The notes: a model not told the origin generated them from the letters alone. Shown: positions 46,374-60,127, counted from the stretch's first letter. The stretch: DNA of 64,000 nt from Lota lota (GCA_026745465.1 JACYXH010000312.1:2771542-2835541); one strand, 5' to 3'. Made by a program: numbers and translations.

Positions 46374-47285
46374 TATAAGATGCGCTTTAGGTAGTCCATC
46401 TTCAGAACATTGTAGTTTCACCACGGCAGACCCATGTCCATAACATCCGCCGAAGCATAATGATGTAGATTCTCTTGGTCCCACGGTTTTCTTTTTTAAT
46501 TCAAGTTCTTATGAATTGTCCTTCACATCTTTCCTTGACATCATGACATTTTCCATCAAGGTCAAGGAAAAGTGGATAGGAAAGGACAAAGGATCTAATT
46601 CATTTGTCCTTGAATAGAAAATAATAAAGAAATTAACGATTATAAAAGCCCCACACAGCATCTGGCCCTGGTTGTTTCTGTAAGGCTGTTGTATCGCTGC
46701 ATCTTACCACTAGAGGTCAGGATGTTTGCTGGATAGACTGATCTACCCAGCATACATCTAGGTTGACAGTCCCACTTGTGATGTCACTTCACCACAGGGC
46801 AGGGCAAGTTTTGAAACAACTTGAAATGTCCATTCACAGACACACCTGGTGGTAAAACAGGGTTAATTTAACTTATTTGTTATTATTATTTGTCACAGCA
46901 AACAAGAAATTACATGATTTTCTGAGTTAAAAAATACTGGTCAATCGATGTATATATTTATCTATTATCTTTCATTAGATGCTAATTGGTTAAGAATGGC
47001 TTTATGGCCAACAGAGAAGAAAAGAGGCAGAAAACCAGAAGCTTTGTCTGGGATGGTTGTCTGTATCTTCTCATGCTTTGAAGTTGTGATAAGATAGACT
47101 ATCAGACAGGAAGAACAGAGTGTGTTGTTTGTTGTTTGTTGTTGCCTGCTTCTACAGGCGTTTACCCAGAAACCCCAAAATGAAACTCTACCACCAATTA
47201 CAGCCAGTGGAATCAGTTGTGGTTCCTGCACACAGTCCAACCAGCAGTGCTACTTATAGACAGAGGCTGAGTCAATCACACCATC
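46374..47285. other. Spacer upstream of gene F
   Basis: It contains the CCACTAGAGGTCAGGATG unit seen near 2080 and 21430, plus flank homologous to 3540-3700. No gene was seen. Confidence 0.5.
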
Positions 47286-47407
<122 letters not shown>

Positions 47408-47562
47408 GGCATGTATATGCACGTAACAGCATGAACAAGAACAGACAAAATGTAAAGTCCATGCCTACACTTTATTGAACAGGATGGGAGAGCTGAGAAA
47501 GAGATAAATGTATTCCTGAAAAAGGGGTTTCTGTGAAAGTACAAAAGCCTTCTTTTCAATAA

Positions 47563-47763
47563 TGACACTAAGGATTTAGGGTTTACTGCAATGGGTCAGC
47601 CAATAGTTGGTGAGCCAGGACAATATTTATTCCAGTTTCACAGCTTGCCATACTGCCATAGGGTAGGGGTTTGATTCTCTCTGGGGAATCATGCTAAGAA
47701 CGTATGCAAACACGACAGTTTGAAAAAACGATTAAATTGAATAATACTGTGCAAATGCTAACT
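47563..47763 (+). repeat. SINE-like repeat upstream of gene F
   Basis: Same element as at 22290, with GGGTTTGATTCTC. Confidence 0.35.
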
Positions 47764-48079
47764 TCTTTAGCGTATATTTCTGTATTATTGGTGGCTTGGT
47801 AAGACCTGATGCTAGAAAAACAAGTAAAGAATGTACCAAACAAACATATTTACTTACACTAACACTTTAAAAAATAGCATTTATTAAAGTAGAAGTTATT
47901 CTGAAAACGTTTTCTCTATCTGGTTTGTTGCTATTACTGCGATTTTGGAATCGATGAAATCAATGAAAATGAAAATGTGATCCAATGTAATCTAGAAACG
48001 GAATATAACTGTTTTTATGTTCTGACAATCAAACCTCACCTGGTACACAGAGAGAAAAAAACCTCAACATTTTCCACAA

Positions 48080-48174
48080 GGCCAGCCAATCACAAGTTGT
48101 TTATCATCTCTCTGACTGTCGGTCAAATGCGCGTCAGAAAAGTGTGAAATGTCTTTACTCGTCAACGGATCATC
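48080..48174 (+). promoter_or_regulatory. Conserved proximal promoter, gene F
   Basis: CAGCCAATCACAAGTTG lies about 90 bp upstream of the ATG. Confidence 0.45.
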
Positions 48175-49344
48175 ATGCGCTGGATGTATGTCTTTCTGCC
48201 CATCGTCTGGGGTAAAATATTCATGTTTTTATTGCTAATTCAATAATACATGAGTTTTATAAGTTGTACAATAGGCCTATTGTCTTGTTCAACGACAACT
48301 TTTAATGATTGATTAGTAAATAGTGTTTTAATATCACATCGATACAGTCTCCATATATAGCTCCATGTTGCTGCATATTTCTTCTTCTTTCTTCTGACTC
48401 ATAGTTAATATTTTTATTCAAGGTGCTGTTGTGTCCTTTAACACAGTAGTGGAGCTGACTGTGAGACCAGGAGATAATGTTACTCTCCACTGTGACTGTC
48501 AACCCTCATCTGGTGAAAATATTGTTTGGTATAGGAACTGTTCTCATGAAAATCAGACCACATGTATTCTGAGATGGAAGGCAGAAAATAAGAAGAAAGA
48601 TTCATTCCATCTAAATGTTATGCAGAACAATTCTTCAAAATCATACACTTTACTGATCACGAACATCACTGATTCTCACCTTGGTCTCTACTACTGTGGA
48701 ACTGAAAAAACGGCTGTGATAGATGGAGACAAGATTGTTCAAACGTATATCCACAGATATGGAAATGTGATCACAAGGATTTCATTCGGTAAGTTGACTT
48801 TGTGTAGATGTGTGTAGCAATGTGAAAATGCTCCATGAATGCTTTTTACTATTGAAATCAATTCTATGTAGGGACAATATGTATCTGTGCTATAATTACT
48901 TTAATACACATTCTTAAAAATAATTGGGGGAAAGAAATAGCATTTTATTTTATCAAGAAAATCAAGTCAAAATGTTTTCAAGATGGGTCGATATGCTCAT
49001 CCTAGATATTTGTGCCACTAACTAGACAATCACATTACAAACATTACATTACTATACATATCCTCCGCTTTCTGGAGATCCGCAGATCTAAGATATCTGC
49101 AGATATAAAAAGCTCACCTCCCTCCATGTACATGAAACGTATTGTTTCATTTACAGCTAATTATCAGATGCTGTTCATTGTAGAGGCTAGAAAGCCTATA
49201 GATTCCTTTAATATGTATCATTGATTAATTAATACATGCTTCTATAACATTAGAAATTTACATTTAGTTATTTATGAGAACATGCAGCAATAGTATATAT
49301 TACATTGTGAAAGGGTAAAAATTAGAGCCCAGTTTTCTTTATTT

Positions 49345-49377
<33 letters not shown>

Positions 49378-50393
49378 CTTTTTTAATATAAATAAATAAT
49401 CTTTCAGTTACGCCTATAGATGCAGGTGCTGGAAGCTCTGCTGGTCCAGGCTGTGGACAGTGCTGGATGCTGCTGGTCATCCTGTGTCCATCCTCTGCTC
49501 TCCTCCTCTCCCTCCTCTCCTCCTTGGTTATCTACCTCCGCTGCAGAAGAAAAGGTAGCGCATTTATCTCTGTTAACTGTCATCTTCTGTATCTTGAGAA
49601 CACCTATGTACATATTGTCTTCTGTATAAGCAGCAACTCTCTCCCTGTGCTGGTTTTGTGGCGTAATAATGACTGTTTGTGTTTCTTTAAGATGAAGACC
49701 TCCATGTTGCTCAGAGATCACCCAGCAGTAGAGATATAACATCAATCAGGAACCAGGTAATGTATAGTTTATATACGTAAGTACATTAGTGGTGTGATGG
49801 TAGTATGTATGGACTGGAGGGAGTACATTTACATGTTATGGTGGAGCGCTGTACAAAGATGTTGAATGAAGGGTGAATGGCTGAATGAACATCAATGGAC
49901 CCAATGTTCAGCGATAGTCAGGTGTTATAAGACGCTGGAAGAGAAGTGCATTCAGCAGAGCTTCATGTGGTTCTTTAAGAGTCAAGAGTAGCTGCTTCCT
50001 GTAGAGTCGCCTCAGAAGGGTGTAACAAGGGAGACACACTTAAGCAGTGTTCAATAGTTTGATTTGAGACGGTAAATCAACGATTATGTTGATGGTGTAA
50101 TACTATAATGTATGTTGATGGTGTAATGTTATAGCAGAGTGTACATTATGTTGATGGTGTAATGTTATAGCAGAGTGTACAGTATGTTGATGATGTAATG
50201 GTATAGCAGAGAGTAAAGTACATTAATGATGTAATAGTAATATTAATAGTTATATCTGTCTCTCTTTTAGGATGAAGATGGCCTGTGTTACGCTACACTG
50301 GATATCCCTCAACGTTCTCAGAGACCTATAAAGAAGAGAGTCCAAACCTCAGAGTTCAGCACCTACTCAGCCATCAATAGTAAGAGGATGTGA
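48175..50393 (+). CDS. Inhibitory V-type Ig receptor, gene F (five exons, intact)
   Basis: Exons: 48175-48211, 48423-48788, 49408-49554, 49692-49756 and 50271-50393, giving 245 aa with conventional splice sites and consistent phase. The leader is MRWMYVFLPIVW. The V domain has the six-cysteine pattern of A; GENIVWYRNCSHENQTTC differs from A by Ser to Asn before IVW. Exon 3 retains the full stalk (TPIDAGAGSSAGPG) and the membrane helix. The tail has LCYATL and STYSAI. From the 3' part of exon 2 to the downstream flank it is nearly identical to gene A, and it leads the second copy of the large duplicated block. Confidence 0.88.
49348..49377. repeat. (TA)n microsatellite in intron 2 of gene F
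   Basis: Shorter than its equivalent in gene A. The acceptor TTTCAG at 49407 is preserved. Confidence 0.9.
50100..50215 (+). repeat. Intron 4 minisatellite, gene F
   Basis: About three units of the 36-bp array found in gene A. Confidence 0.7.
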
Positions 50394-51124
50394 ACATGAC
50401 CAAGTCTTTTTAATAGAAATACAAGGGCTCTACTTCCTCAATATGACTTCATCTTTATACTGTCCAGGGGATGAAGAATAACATTTCAGTCTCAAGAAAA
50501 TGCAAACATTTGATAAAGTAAAGCTGATATTATGTTTTTGGCTATGTTTGCTATCTACATTATTAGATATTGTTTGTTGTAATTGTTTATTCTGTATTAA
50601 GGTTGAGTGAAGGGAAATGCTCTCTGTATGTGTTTCAGGTTTTAACCTTGAACTGGCTAAGGGCCCGTGTCCACATAGCGTTTTGTCTGTATGTTTCTGT
50701 GTGTTTTGTCTTCATATATATACAGTACATTGTCCATTTTTTCTTCAACCTTTACCTTTAAACTTTTTTTTGGTCTCTGAACACATTTCTTAAACCTCCT
50801 GATTCTCCAAGTTCTCCTTAAAATATGTTTTTGTTCTGAAACCTATATATTCTCAATGCAAGTGGATTCCTCTTGACCTCAATGCATTTTGATCAGTTAA
50901 TCATGTTAATAATGAATGAACAGTATGCAAAACCTATATTCAATTTGTTAAAATTATTAAACATTAATAAACATACAAAATAAATTGAAAGATTTGATTT
51001 ATTTCACGGTTTGAAACTCTGAGCTCAAGAGCACAGTTTATACTACAACGTGATTACACGCCTTGTTTCTATGGACTGCAGCAAGTGTTAAAACCACCAG
51101 TGGTTTGTGTTTTTCAGCTACAGG

Positions 51125-51180
51125 ATGTTATTGTGGTTTTCCTGTGTACTTCTTGTCAGTTTATTTTTTGCACGTTCAAT
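51125..51180 (+). other. Second-type signal-peptide-like exon, copy 6
   Basis: ATG opens MLLWFSCVLLVSLFFARSI. Confidence 0.35.
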
Positions 51181-51704
51181 CCACTTTGTGTACCACATTG
51201 GAATATATAGTTTGGGGGCATGGAAAGATAAGGTTTATTCAGCCACAATCTTTCTAAACAATATTAGCATTTGCCATGAAGACTAAAATAACAAACTGAA
51301 TACAGTAATTGAATACTTGTATTTTTATGTTGTGAATCTTTTTGATAAAAGCCCCAAAGAACCCCTTGCTGTTATTTGCCTAGCAACTCAAACAAATTGA
51401 CATTCTGCAAGGGCCCAAATAAGTTAATCAGTGGACATTAACAAACCAAGGTTTAACTGACATATACAAACAATAGTATATAATGTAAGTCATTTAGCAA
51501 ATAAAATACATTTTCATACAGTTGTTTGTGTCATCACCTGCTCCATCAGATAAGGATATGAACATGTAGACTCCCTCTACTATTTTGGTGATGCTTGTGT
51601 GGCCTGCTATAGCAATATGATGAGCGACAATGGAAAGCCTAGGCAAGACTCCTTGAGGAGCAACCATTGGGTTTTTATTGGTCTGATCTCTGCCTTCCTC
51701 ACAT

Positions 51705-51870
51705 CCTCTGATGATTGATGGCTGAGCAGGTGCAGAACTTTGAGGTTTGGACTCTCTTATTTTAAGGTCGCTGTGAAGGTAGAGGGATATCCCGTGTAGT
51801 GAATCTTCCTCCATAGAATAATATATTTCCTGCTGCTTCGGATCTACAATGAAGTAAGCTAAAGCCTTTC
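51705..51870 (-). pseudogene. Inverted exon 5-like relic
   Basis: Counterpart of 36235-36400, with the same CACTACACGGGATATCCCTC on the minus strand and a broken frame. The solo LTR follows immediately. Confidence 0.5.
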
Positions 51871-51897
51871 AAGGATTGTGGTATGATGAAGCACTTG

Positions 51898-52462
51898 TGT
51901 TACGTGACCCTCTCCGTTTCTGTCCATTTCCGCCATCTAGTGGCACCCTGCCTCATTTCACCATGTGCTCCTTTGTTTACCTCGTTGTCAATTAGCCACC
52001 ACGTGCACTCCCTCTGTCCACACACTCCTGCCAGCAATTCACCAATCACCCCCTCTGTACTTAAGCACTGGCTCCCCACAGAGCCAGTGCTAGTTCGTTA
52101 GTTGTAAACCTCCCATGGTAACTACGTCCCCGCCACTTCTTTGTTTTCGGGTCCCACTCCCGTTCTTGTTCTTGTTCTTGTTACGGGTTCCGCTCCCGTT
52201 CCTGCTCTCGTTCCTGTTCCTCGTTCCCGCTCCCTGTTCCTAGTTCCTGCCTTCCTGCCTTCCTTTTTGCTGAACCTCGCCTGCCCGACCATCCGCCTGA
52301 CTACGTCTCTCTTCCTGCCTGACTCCCCGCCTGCCTACTGCCTGCTGGACTACCCGCCTGCCTAGCCCTTGCCTGTACCTTTGTGTAATAAATCCCGTTC
52401 TGAACCTGCTCTCTTCGGGTCTCCTTGTCTTGCATTTGGGTCCTAGTTCCGTAACCTTAACA
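51898..52462 (+). mobile_element. Solo LTR (Ty3/gypsy-like), 565 bp
   Basis: It begins TGTTACGTGACC and ends GTAACCTTAACA. The 5-bp direct repeat ACTTG flanks it (51893-51897 and 52463-52467). Joining the flanks restores GCACTTGTCTGAATAC, exactly as at 36421-36440. AATAAA at about 52388 is the likely poly(A) signal. No internal element remains, so LTR-LTR recombination is the probable history. Confidence 0.9.
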
Positions 52463-52569
52463 ACTTGTCTGAATACAATGGTGTCAGTACAGCTAAAGCT
52501 TCTTATGTATGAAGATAAAACACTAGAAATAGAAAGGCAAAGAGGGGTAAACTAGGAACTAGCAAAAGC

Positions 52570-53095
52570 GGTTGTGGTACCTGATTTCCTTGTTATATTT
52601 CTTGAGTCAGGTGTTGTCTGATCAACTCTGGGGTCTTTAGCAGTTGGAGATGGTTCAGAGCCAAGGTCATCAAAGCACTAAGAGTCACACACGGCCCATC
52701 CACGAGTCAATCCATCTAGAGATGTCTTCACTCCAAAAACACTTTATTTAGTTCCACTCTGGTCGTCTACTGTGGGAAAATCAGACAGTAACTGTGATCT
52801 GACATTGAACTGTAGCTTTAACTCAAGCCACAAGAGGCTGCTAATGGGAATCATGAACAGGGCAGGATGAACTAATGGAAAGTAAAAAATGTAAACAGGT
52901 ACATAGTGGTAAAAATAAGAGCTAAACAGAGAATGAGGTGTTGCGCTATGTGTTTTTGTGCAGCGCAGTTAAACGACTGAGGATGAGAGGAGGGAGAGGA
53001 GAAGAGCAGAGGATGGACACAGAATGACCAGCAGCATCCAGCACTGTCCACAGCCTGGAGCAACAGGACCAGGGTCTCCAGCACCTGGGGAATGT
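52570..53095 (-). pseudogene. Inverted receptor relic, exons 3 and 4
   Basis: An exon 4-like segment (about 52580-52630) and an exon 3-like segment (about 52965-53090) appear on the minus strand, with the same TAA after the helix as at 8575. Together with 51705-51870 they form one inverted module split by the solo LTR. Confidence 0.6.
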
Positions 53096-53284
53096 GTATC
53101 ATTGTTGTTTCATTTAATTAAATGTAAAATTGCAGTATAGTCAATCTTATGACTTTTTAACTTGTTCACTTGTTTAATATATGTGTAGTCTTTGTTCAGC
53201 AATAGCTTAAATGTAATTAAACTGAATACAAGTAAATACTCATAAACTGTATCTGCATATGAGAGATTTCGAAACCTTCTCGCG

Positions 53285-53795
53285 ACAATAAATATGCTGT
53301 TGATGTAATAGTATAGCATAGTATAAAGTCAGTTTATGATGTCATGGTATGGCAGAGTGTAAATCATTTTATAATTTAATTAATAGTTATTTTCAGTCTC
53401 TATACTTCAGTTTCAAGAAAATGCAAACATATGATAAAGTAATGCATTTTTATGATTATAAAACTTTCTCTCACATTGGCACTCAAATGTTTATGGATAA
53501 AAATGTAACCATATATAAAATGACTGCAAAAAGTGTTTTCATCAATAACTGCAGTTTACTTTTTCATAGGATATCATATAATCAAATACTGTGTGTACAT
53601 TTTCGATACCATATACTGTTTGCATATTGTTTGTCAATAGTATGAGTGAGATATTACGTTTTTTTTGGCAATGTTTACTCTCTACATTATGAGATATTGT
53701 TTGTTACATTGATTACTAAATAGCTATACTGAGTGAATGGACATTTACAAAGCCCTCTTAGTCTCTGTGTGTATCAGGTTAAGTAACCTTGAACT
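53285..53795 (+). other. Forward relic of intron 4 and downstream flank
   Basis: Counterpart of 8895-9430; exon 5 is missing. Confidence 0.5.
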
Positions 53796-54574
53796 GGCTA
53801 TGAAGCTTTCTTTTCTGAAATGTATGCTTGTTAATTACAACGAAACTCAGAGAATGATTTAGATGGTTAATTTGTCGCACTTTCAGGGCAACTCCTTGTC
53901 TTACATGTAGGACTGTGGTGGCACCTTAAATATCCCAAGAACACGTCATTACAACCAAACTACTTTCTTAAACTGTGTTCACTACCACATGGAAACCACG
54001 GATGTACAGAGGCCCGCTAACATGATGACATCATCTCTGTGTGGACCGCCATAATGTCAGGGCCTCTATGTGTGTATGAGGGGCTCCTCCCATGCAGACT
54101 GAGTTAAACTCCTCTTCTTTGTGTGTTTGTGTGTGTGTGCTTGAGAGCCTTTGATAAGACATGTTGGTGTGTAAGGGCCTGCTGACCCACGATGCTTGGT
54201 ATGAATCTTCCTTTTGCCGAACAACATGGAAACTAACAGTTTTTACATTAATGTTATATCTTTAGTTTTCAATGATGAAGATAATATGTGAACCAAGAGG
54301 CGCCTGTCTTTATGTTCATGAACAACTAAATCCCCAAATCACTATTTTCAGTTGAAAATCGTTCTGTTTGAGTCTCACGAAGAGTTGGTGAACATTTCAG
54401 TGTGATTTTACAGAGCGGTCGTTTTCTATCGGCTGCACAACCTTAGTTCATTAAGTGTGAGGTGCAAACTCTGAGCCCAAGAGCACAGTGTATGCTGATA
54501 CGTGATCACACGACCTGTTACACGACTGCAGAAAGTGTTAAGACCACCAGTGGTTTGTGTTTTTCAGCTACAGG

Positions 54575-54635
54575 ATGCCATTGTGGTTTTCCTGTGTACT
54601 TCTTGTCAGTTTATTTTCAGCATGTTCAATCCATT
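54575..54635 (+). other. Second-type signal-peptide-like exon, copy 7
   Basis: ATG opens MPLWFSCVLLVSLFSACSI, identical to copies 2 and 3. Confidence 0.35.
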
Positions 54636-55149
54636 TTGTGTACCACATTGGTATATATAGAGTGTAATGGCATGAAAAGAGATGTTTAATTCAGCCACAA
54701 TATTTTCAAACTAATATTAACATTTGCCATGGAGACTAAAATAACATTGAATGCAATAATTGAACAATTGCATTATAATGTTGTGAATATCTTTAATTAA
54801 AGTCCCAAACAACCCCTTGCTGTTATTTGCCTAGCAACTCAAACATCTTGACATTCTGCAAGGGCCCAAATAAGTTAATCAGTGGACATTCACAATCCGA
54901 GGTTTAACTGACATTATACAAACAATAGTATTTAATGTGTAAGTCATTTGGCAAATAAAATAAATGTTCATGCAGTTGTTTGTGTCATCACCTGCTCCAG
55001 CAGATAAGGATATGAACATGTAGACTCCCTCTACTTTTTTGGTGCTGCTTGTGTGGCCCGCTATAGCAATATGATGAGCGACAATGGAAAGTGTAGGAAA
55101 GATTACAACCATTGAGGAGCAACCATTGGGTTGTTCTTGGTCTGAGCTC

Positions 55150-55535
55150 TTCCTTCCTCACATCCTCTGATGATTGATGGCTGAGCAGGTGCAGAACTTT
55201 GAGGTTTGGACTCTCTTATTTTAAGGTCTCAGTGAAGGTAGAGGGATATCCAGTGTAGTGCATCTTCCTCCATAGAATAATATATTTCCTGCTGCTTCGG
55301 ATCTACAATGAAGTAAGCTAAAGCCGTTCCAGGATTGTGTTATTATGAAGCACTTCTCTGAATACAATGGTGTCAGTACAGCTAAAGCTTCTTACCATGG
55401 ATGAATCTTGCATGTATGAAGATAAAACACTAGAACTAGGGAGGTAAGGAGGGGAAAACTAGGGACTAGCAAAAGCAGTTCTGGTACCTGATATACTTGT
55501 GTTATATTTCTTGAGTCATGTGTTGTCTGACAATC
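55150..55535 (-). pseudogene. Inverted receptor relic, exons 4-5
   Basis: Counterpart of 10700-11100 and 31015-31400; no exon 3 equivalent. Confidence 0.5.
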
Positions 55536-57060
55536 TCTGGGGTCTTTAGTAGTTGGAGACTATTCAGAGTTAAGATGTGGCAAAACATATATCGTAGGAC
55601 AAAGGACATGCGTGACCTTTGTTTAAGATAAAAATACAAAAGCCCCTATCTGTGCAAGATAATAAAGACACGAGATGAAATGCCCTCGAAGGCTGTGGTT
55701 CAAACCGCCATCCAAAACCAACTTCACCCGATAGAAGCGCTTTGCTCAAAACAAAGGAGATCAGTCTTTATAGCACCAATGTGAAATACTGTGTGCTTTG
55801 TCTAGATACATTATATTAAGTAGGACATGTACCAAATGTATTAAATGTCTTTGAAACGTATATGTCTCTCAAATTGTACAATATATGCCTATAGGACTCA
55901 CACTAAATACAATAACTCTGCTTTCTTGTGTCTGAGAGGTATCTCCACATGCAGCGTAGGCTATGGCTAGAGTGCTCTCCATCTTGATTAGTTATTATTC
56001 GTTCATTCCTATAACTATATCACAAAAAATGTTAATGATGGTTTACATCGAAGCACACCTCAGTGATTTTAGTTTGACGACATTTGCTTGCAAAACAAAT
56101 AGCTTGTTGAAAAATTACATTTTCTTTGTCATTTCATGTCTCTTCTTATGCTTTGAAGTTGTGATGAGATAGACTATCAGACAGGAAGAACATAGCTTGT
56201 GTTTGTTGTTTCCTGCTTCTACAGGCGTTTACCCAGAAACCCCAAAATGAAACTCTACCACCAATGACAGCCAGCGGAATCAGATGTGGTTTCTGCACTC
56301 AGTCCAACCGGCAATGCTACTTATAGACAGGCTGAGGCTATAACACCATTAAATATTCACATACACACACACCCACCCACACACACACAAAATCACACAC
56401 ACTGGCATTCACGAACGCACACACACACACACACAAGACATAACTAAACCTGAACAAATGTATCTGTTTGAGTACAAAAACGTCGTTTTTATTCAATTGA
56501 TTTATGACACTAAGGATCCAGGGTTTACTGCACTGGGTTGGTGAGCCACAACAATATGAATTCCAGTTTCGCACCTTGCCAAACCTGACAGGATAGGGGA
56601 TTGATTCCCTCTGGGGCCGCCCATGCTAAGAACATATGAAAACACCATTTTGTAAGACGGATTGGTAAAAGATTAAATTGAATATAATGGAACAATAGTA
56701 AATACTAACAGAGCATTTCTTTATACTTGGTGGTTTGGAAAGACCTGATGCTACAAAAACAACAAATACAAAACAACAAAAAAATTTACATCACATTTTT
56801 AAATCCATAATTATATTTGCATTTGCAAAAAAAGAGCATTTCTTAAAGTATAAGTTATTTAAAAATTGTTTTTCCATCTGGTCCGTTGCTACAACCACGA
56901 TTTTGGAGTTTGGAATCTATGAAATCAATATTTGTTTTAATCTAATCTAGAAACAGAATGAAATTCAGGTCATCTCAGCTCATGAGAACGTTTTTGATCT
57001 TCTGACAACCAAACCTCACCTGGTATCCAGAGATAAATAACCTCAACATTTTCCACAAGG
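55536..57060. other. Spacer upstream of gene G
   Basis: Homologous to 11100-12600 and 31400-33090. The CA tract is short (about 56414-56434), and a SINE-like repeat occupies about 56507-56708. No gene was seen. Confidence 0.45.
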
Positions 57061-57153
57061 CCAGCCAATCACAAGTTGTTCATCATCTTTCCGCCTGTTG
57101 GTTAACTGCATGTCAGAAAAGTGTCAAATGTCTTTACTCGTCAACGGATCATC
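57061..57153 (+). promoter_or_regulatory. Conserved proximal promoter, gene G
   Basis: CAGCCAATCACAAGTTG lies about 90 bp upstream of the ATG. Confidence 0.45.
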
Positions 57154-58317
57154 ATGCGCTGGATGTATGTCTTTCTGCCCATCGTCTGGGGTAAAATATT
57201 CATATTTGTATTTGTACTTCCAATAATACATTCATTCTATATGTTGTACATTAGGCCTATTATCTTGATCAACAGCAACTTTTAATGATTGATTAGTAAA
57301 TAGCGTTTACATCACATCGATAGTCTCCATATATAGCTCCATGTTGCTGTGTATTTCTTCATTCTGATTCATATTTAATATTTTTAATTCAAGGTGCTGT
57401 TGTGTCCTTTAACACAGTAGTGGAGCTGACCATGAGACCAGGAGATAATGTTACTCTACACTGTGACTGTCAACCCTCATCTGGTGAAAGTATTGTTTGG
57501 TATAGGAACTGTTCTCATGAAAAACAGACCACATGTATTCTGAGATGGAATGCAGAAAATGAGAAGAAAGATTCATTCCATCTAAATGTGATGCAGAACA
57601 ACTCTTCAAAATCATACACTTTACTGATTACAAACATCACTGATGCTCACCTTGGTCTCTACTACTGTGGAACTGAAAAACAGGCTGTGACAGATGGAGA
57701 CATGATTGTTCTAAAATATATCCACAGATATGGAAATGTGATCACAAGGATTTCATTTGGTAAGTTGACTTTGTGTAGATGTGTGTAGCAATGTGAAATT
57801 GCAGGTAAAGAAATGCTCCATAAATGATTTTTACTATTGAAATAATTAGAAATAATTATAATATATATGGACAATATGCATCTGTGCTATAATTACTTTA
57901 ATACAAATCCTTGAAAAAAATTGGAGAAAACATTTGATTGTATCAAGAAAATCAAGTCAAAATGTTCTCAAGATGGGTCGATATGCTCATCATAGATAGT
58001 TGTGCCACTAACTAGATAAAATATTCTACCCTTACCATTACAATCCTAAAAATATCCTGCGCTTTTATCTGCAGATATAAGTGCAAGATATTGGTATGTA
58101 GTGTTTCATATATAACTAATTATCAGATGCTGTTCATTGTAGATGCTAGAGAGCATATCGATTCATTAAATATGCATCATTGATTAATTTATTTTTGATT
58201 CTATGACATTAGAAATTTACATTTAGTTATTTATTACGGCATGCAGCAATAGTACATATTAGATTGTGAAAGGGTAAACTAGCGCCCAGTTTTTTATTTT
58301 AAACTTATATATTATAA

Positions 58318-58385
<68 letters not shown>

Positions 58386-59265
58386 CTCTGCTGCTCCAGA
58401 GTGTGGACAGTGCTGGATGCTGCTGGTCATCCTGTGTCCATCCTCTGCTCTCCTCCTCTCCCTCCTCTCGTCCTTGGTTATCTACCTCCGCTGCAGAAGA
58501 AAAGGTAGCGCATTTATCGCTGTTAACTGTCATCTTCTGTATCTTGAGAACACCTACGTACATATTGTCTTCTGTATAAGCAGCAACTGTCTCCCTGTGC
58601 TGGTTTTGTGTTTCTTTAAGATGAAGACCTCCATGTTGCTCAGAGATCACCCAGCAGTAGAGATATAACATCAATCAGGAACCAGGTAATGTATAGTTTA
58701 TATACATATGTACATTAGTGGTGTGATGGTAGTATGTATGGACTGTAGGGAGTACATTTACATGTTATGGTTGAGAGCTGTACAAATATGTTGAATGAAG
58801 GGTGAATGGCTGAATCAACATCAATGAACCCAATGTTCAGCAATAGTAAGGTGTTATAAGACACGGGAAGAGAAGTACATTCAGCAGAGCTTCATGTGGT
58901 TCTTTAAGAGTCAAGAGTAACTGCTTCCTGTAGAGTCGTCTCATAAGGGAGACACACTTCAAGGGAGAAACACTTAAGCAGTGTTCACTAGTTTGATTTG
59001 AGACGATAAATCAATTATTATGTTGATGATGTAATGTTATAGCAGAGTGTACAGTATGTTGATGATGTAATGGTATAGCAGAGAGTAAAGTACATTAATG
59101 ATGTAATAGTAATATTAATAGTTATATCTGTCTCTCTTTTAGGATGAAGATGGCCTGTCTTACGCTACACTGGATATCCCTCAACGTTCTCAGAGACCTA
59201 TAAAGAAGAGAGTCCAAACCTCAGAGTTCAGCACCTACTCAGCCATCAATAATAAGAGGATGTGA
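57154..59265 (+). CDS. Inhibitory V-type Ig receptor, gene G (eroded exon 3 acceptor)
   Basis: Exons: 57154-57190, 57394-57759, 58400-58504 (predicted), 58621-58685 and 59143-59265, giving 231 aa. It is nearly the same as gene C: HEKQTT, MRPGD, and a TA tract that has consumed the ancestral exon 3 acceptor. CTGCTCCAG at 58399 restores the phase. The tail differs at the first ITIM, which reads LSYATL, with Ser replacing the Cys found in all other copies; it still fits the ITIM consensus. Intron 3 lacks a 21-bp piece present in A, C, D and F (also missing in E). AATAAA occurs at 59337. It is the last complete receptor of the window. Confidence 0.75.
58320..58383. repeat. (TA)n tract replacing the exon 3 acceptor in gene G
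   Basis: A longer version of the tract at 20205, ending directly at GACTCTGCTGCTCCAG. Confidence 0.95.
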
Positions 59266-59336
59266 CCATGACCAAGTCTTTTTAATACAACTATTAGCAG
59301 CTAACAATATTAAGTCATTAAGCAAATTCTAATATA

Positions 59337-59342
59337 AATAAA
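59337..59342 (+). terminator. Poly(A) signal, gene G
   Basis: AATAAA, same position relative to the stop as in gene C. Confidence 0.5.
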
Positions 59343-60127
59343 AAGTTTAAAAAATAAGCATACTGTGGTTGTGTAATTGTGTTGCAAGTGTAAAAAGCAA
59401 AAAGTCATTTTTGTTTTTAACATTTTCACTGAATATTTTATATAAGTGTATGAATTTATATACTTGGGAAGGAACAAAGATTTTACAAGCCCCACACAGC
59501 ATCAGGCCTGCGTGGTTTCTGTGAGGCTGTTGTATCACTGTATCTTACCACTAGAGGTCAGGATGTTTGCTGGATGGACTGATCTACACAGTATACATTT
59601 AGTGGACACTCCCACTTGTGATGTCTCTGCGTCACAGGGCAGGTTTGAAACGACTTGAAATGGTCATTCACAGACTTACCTGGTGGTAAAAGAGGCCCTT
59701 TAAATACCTTTTTTTATTATTATCATTTTTCACAGCAAACAACAACTTACATGATTTTCTGAGTTTAATTGTACCGGTCAATCGATAGATATTATCTTTC
59801 ATCAGAAGCTAATTGGTTAAGAACTACTTCATTGCCAACAGAGAAGAAATGAGGCAGAAAACCAGAAGCTTAGTCTTGGATGGTTGTTTGTCTCTTCTCA
59901 TGCTTTGAAGTTGTGAGAAGATAGACTATCAGACAGGAAGAACAAAGTGTGTTGTTTGTTGTTGCCTGCTTCTACAGGCTTTTACCCAGAAACACCACAA
60001 TGAAACTCTACCACCAATACATCATAACTTACGCCTCCAAAAACAGTGGTGGTTTCTGCACACAGTCCACCCTGCAATGCTACTTATAGACAGAGGCTGA
60101 GACAATCACACTATCCAAACATTCTCT

